This document shows, one piece after another, positions 4,818 through 7,034 of a DNA stretch of 7,034 nucleotides (the stretch's first letter is position 1; the number at the start of each line of letters is the position of its first letter). Under the pieces are notes generated by a model. The model saw nothing but the letters and a program-made list of their open reading frames with translations. It was not told where the DNA came from and did no database searches. The DNA lies in the NCBI GenBank assembly GCA_016214925.1, contig JACRMO010000080.1:1-7034 (forward strand), written 5' to 3'. Position numbers and translations under genes: made by a program. This DNA is from Gammaproteobacteria bacterium (GTDB lineage Bacteria > Pseudomonadota > Gammaproteobacteria > Thiohalobacterales > Thiohalobacteraceae).

Positions 4818-5789
4818 ATGCGCCACTACAATAAACACCAACCACTGTTTGCGGTGATTCTAATATTTGCCTCTCTGTTGCAGGGGTGCAACGAGTCGGC
4901 GAGCGATGTCAGCACCGCCACTGTAGATTACAACGATGGGGCTATATGGGTTACTCGCACACCCCTGCCGACATCCAGGTGGGGACTCACCAGCTGCGCA
5001 TCGAATGACAAACTCTACGTCTTCGGTGGCGCAGACCACGAAACGGTCAACGAGGAATTTGATCCCGCAACGAACCAGTGGACGACCAAAGCACCGCTAC
5101 CGACACCCCACCGCTATGGTGCAACTTGCAGTGTCATCAACAATCAAATCTACCTTATAGGTGGCTACGACACGCTTGATAACGTGGACGTATACGACCC
5201 CGCCAGCGACTCATGGTCATCTGCAACCCCCATGCCCACGCCAAGACACAACCTGACTACCTCGGCGGCAAATGGAAAGATTTATGCAATAGGTGGCAGA
5301 GACAACACCACGAACACCCTAGACACTGTAGAAGAATACGACCCTACTACAGACTCATGGGCCACCAAAACAGCCATGCCTGTCAGTCACCACAGCCCAA
5401 CAAGTGCCACAGTAAATGGGAAAATCTACGTCATAGGTGGTTACAACAACGCAGGATTCTCGAATCTTGTATATGAATACGATCCATCATCTGACATATG
5501 GACGACAAAGGCATTCATGCCTACACAAAGAACATACCACACCAGCTCTGTCATTAATGGAAAGATCTATTCCATAGGTGGCGCCAGTAGCAATGATGCC
5601 ATACCGACAGTTGAAGAATACGATCCGAGCACTAATTCATGGGCTTCGAAGAGTGACATGCCCACCGCGCGCGAGGTTCATGCGGCGAGCACATTCCACA
5701 ATGTTATTTTTGTGTTCGGCGGCAGGGAATCACTTACTTATACATCAACATTACAAAGCGTCGAATCCTACGCACCCGTAAACGATTAG
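4818..5789 (+). CDS. Kelch-repeat lipoprotein (six-bladed beta-propeller), function unknown
   Basis: From the ATG at 4818 the product is 323 aa. MRHYNKHQPL is followed by a hydrophobic stretch and the lipobox LQGC, with lipidated Cys at residue 24. Asn, not Asp, follows at +2, so outer-membrane sorting is plausible. Six Kelch repeats begin at W44, W88, W133, W181, W228 and W275 (period 44-48), each of the form W-x-x-K/R-x-x-M/LP-T-x-R ... NGKIYxIGG ... EYDPxTxxW. Six such blades should close into a propeller, a scaffold for binding proteins or glycans, probably in the periplasm or at the cell surface. An upstream ATG (4764) would add 18 charged residues before the signal peptide and is less likely. 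A weak GAG lies 7 nt before ATG 4818. Two sampled 60-base rows (from 5401 and 5461) are 40-43% GC, against 70% in a cpdA row (from 4081), suggesting transfer. No partner gene shows what it binds. Confidence 0.87.
   Translation: MRHYNKHQPLFAVILIFASLLQGCNESASDVSTATVDYNDGAIWVTRTPLPTSRWGLTSCASNDKLYVFGGADHETVNEEFDPATNQWTTKAPLPTPHRYGATCSVINNQIYLIGGYDTLDNVDVYDPASDSWSSATPMPTPRHNLTTSAANGKIYAIGGRDNTTNTLDTVEEYDPTTDSWATKTAMPVSHHSPTSATVNGKIYVIGGYNNAGFSNLVYEYDPSSDIWTTKAFMPTQRTYHTSSVINGKIYSIGGASSNDAIPTVEEYDPSTNSWASKSDMPTAREVHAASTFHNVIFVFGGRESLTYTSTLQSVESYAPVND
5271..5581 (+). repeat. DNA-level repeats within the Kelch gene
   Basis: The segment encoding NGKIYxIGG recurs nearly unchanged at about 5271-5297, 5415-5440 and 5556-5581 (AATGGAAAGATCTAT-like, then ATAGGTGG). 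Similarity at codon level, not only in protein, points to fairly recent blade duplication or gene conversion. Confidence 0.65.
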
Positions 5790-7009
5790 GATAAATGCTT
5801 GACCTTCTCTACCTCCACACTCCGGCACAATCCAAACCCCAGCCCCACCGCACCGAACGAACAAATCAGCGCACACACCAGCACCGTGTGCGGCGCGCCG
5901 ATATGTTGCGCCGCACTGCCCGCGAGCAGATTGCCCAGCGGCGCAAAGCCGAGGAACACCATCGAGAACAGCGACATCAGGCGGCCGCGCAGACTGTCTT
6001 CGGCCTGCAATTGCAGGAAGGTGTTGGTGGCCGCGACCAGTGAGGTGATGCCGAAACCGATCAGTGGCAGTGTGATCAAGGCGATGAAGAAGCTACCAGC
6101 CAGGGAGAACAACAGCAATCCGATCGCGGCGAGCACGCCGGAGACAACGATAACGCGTTCCAGGCCGGCGCTCTGTTTGCGTTGCGCAAGCCGCAATGCC
6201 GCGAACAAGGCGCCAAGACCCGACGCGCCGACCAGCAGCCCCAATTGCTGCGCGCCGCCACCGAACACCTCGCGTGCGAACACCGGCATCAACACCAGAT
6301 AAGGTGTCCCCGCAAGACTGATGAGCGCGACCAGCCCCAGCGCGTAACGCAACGGAATTTGGCGCCAGGCGAAACGCAGACCGGCCAACGCACCGCCGGA
6401 GTCACTGGGCCGCACGTGCATCGCCGGTCGCGGGCGCATGGAAAATAGTGCGAGCAGCACCGCCAGAAACGACAGCCCGTTAATCACGAACACCGGGCCT
6501 TCGCCGAAGACGGCAATCAGCGCGCCGGCCAAGGCCGGGCCGAGAAAGCGCGCCAGGTTGAACAGGCTGGAATTGAGCGCTATGGCATTGGGCAATTCGG
6601 CGCGTTCCACCAGACCCGCGAGCAATGCATGCCGCGCGGGAATCTCGAAGGCGTGGATGATGCCCAGCGTGGTCGCGAGCATAAGAATGTGCGCAACCTG
6701 CACATGCCCGCTCAAGGTCAACGCCGCGAGCGTAAAGGCCTGCAACATAGCCAGCGTCTGCGTGATCCAGAACAAGCGATAGCGCGAGTAGCGATCCGCT
6801 ACCGCTCCCGCGAACAGGCCCAACACCAGCACCGGCGCGAGATTCAGAAAACTCACCAGACCAAGCATGAAACTGGAATCGGTCAGCCGATACACCAGCC
6901 AGGCCTGCGCGACACTTTGCATCCAGGTGCCGTGCAGCGACAGCAACTGCCCGAGAAAGTACAAACGGAAGTTGCGATGCTGGAGGGAGCGGGTGATCTG
7001 GAAGGCCAT
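5786..7009 (-). CDS. MFS transporter, EntS/DHA3-like exporter
   Basis: A 407-aa, very hydrophobic protein with about twelve likely membrane segments, predicted to be a proton-driven exporter in the inner membrane. The N-terminus RNFRLYFLGQLLSLHGTWMQ (12-31) followed by QAWLVYRLTDSSFMLG is typical of the MFS_3/EntS-like group. The MFS motif A region is GAVADRYSRYR (68-78) in the loop after TM2. A central hydrophilic stretch at about 191-210 (MRPRPAMHVRPSDSGG) separates the two six-helix halves. DSLRGRLMSLFSM (338-350) is the matching conserved loop of the second half. The ATG at 7009 fits the family start; only 25 bp lie upstream in the window, without a clear ribosome-binding site. The stop (TAA, 5788-5786) overlaps the Kelch stop tail to tail. 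Substrate is unknown; drugs or siderophores are usual for relatives. High GC matches the rest of the window. Confidence 0.9.
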   Translation of the reverse strand: MAFQITRSLQHRNFRLYFLGQLLSLHGTWMQSVAQAWLVYRLTDSSFMLGLVSFLNLAPVLVLGLFAGAVADRYSRYRLFWITQTLAMLQAFTLAALTLSGHVQVAHILMLATTLGIIHAFEIPARHALLAGLVERAELPNAIALNSSLFNLARFLGPALAGALIAVFGEGPVFVINGLSFLAVLLALFSMRPRPAMHVRPSDSGGALAGLRFAWRQIPLRYALGLVALISLAGTPYLVLMPVFAREVFGGGAQQLGLLVGASGLGALFAALRLAQRKQSAGLERVIVVSGVLAAIGLLLFSLAGSFFIALITLPLIGFGITSLVAATNTFLQLQAEDSLRGRLMSLFSMVFLGFAPLGNLLAGSAAQHIGAPHTVLVCALICSFGAVGLGFGLCRSVEVEKVKHLS

Positions 7010-7034
7010 GACGGCGCAGGTCGCTCGCTACTCG

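Noticed and set aside
1..7034. tRNA, rRNA or riboswitch genes
   Set aside because: I saw no cloverleaf with conserved TTCGA-type loop, no rRNA motif and no recognised riboswitch in the gaps; a covariance-model scan could test this further.

Overview
The window looks like chromosomal DNA of a GC-rich gammaproteobacterium, possibly near the Chromatiales/Thiotrichales. The reasons are an argE-argA pair with an E. coli-type ArgA (amino-acid-kinase-like domain plus GNAT domain, 442 aa), a CpdA-type cAMP phosphodiesterase, a GNAT/peptidase-C39 fusion, and intergenic palindromes of kinds I recall from that class. This placement is inferred from protein resemblance only.

Layout: (1) 1-892, minus strand: the first 297 codons of a GNAT + C39-like peptidase fusion that runs off the left edge. 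(2) 893-1326: a 434-bp divergent intergenic region without a gene. It holds two large hairpins that share one inverted 27-bp core but have different stems. (3) 1327-2276, plus: argE (N-acetylornithine deacetylase), broken by an internal deletion of roughly 205-210 bp plus a frameshift. (4) 2277-2431: a dispersed palindrome. (5) 2432-3760, plus: intact argA from a GTG start. (6) 3764-3948: a 185-bp nested palindromic, MITE-like repeat that ends on the first base of the next start codon. (7) 3948-4709, plus: cpdA-like phosphodiesterase. (8) 4818-5789, plus: a lipoprotein with six Kelch repeats, clearly more AT-rich than its surroundings. (9) 5786-7009, minus: an MFS drug/siderophore-type exporter whose stop codon overlaps the Kelch stop codon tail to tail.

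ArgA makes N-acetylglutamate, the first step of arginine synthesis, and ArgE would remove the acetyl group at the N-acetylornithine step. As read, the first step is intact and the deacetylase is dead. The cell would then need an ArgJ-type transacetylase, a second deacetylase or another route, unless the deletion is an assembly error. The other genes show no obvious common pathway.

I found no complete new multi-gene system. The least explained signal is the pair of shared-core hairpins at 1007-1236. The argE lesion, the repeat abutting cpdA and the low-GC Kelch gene follow.
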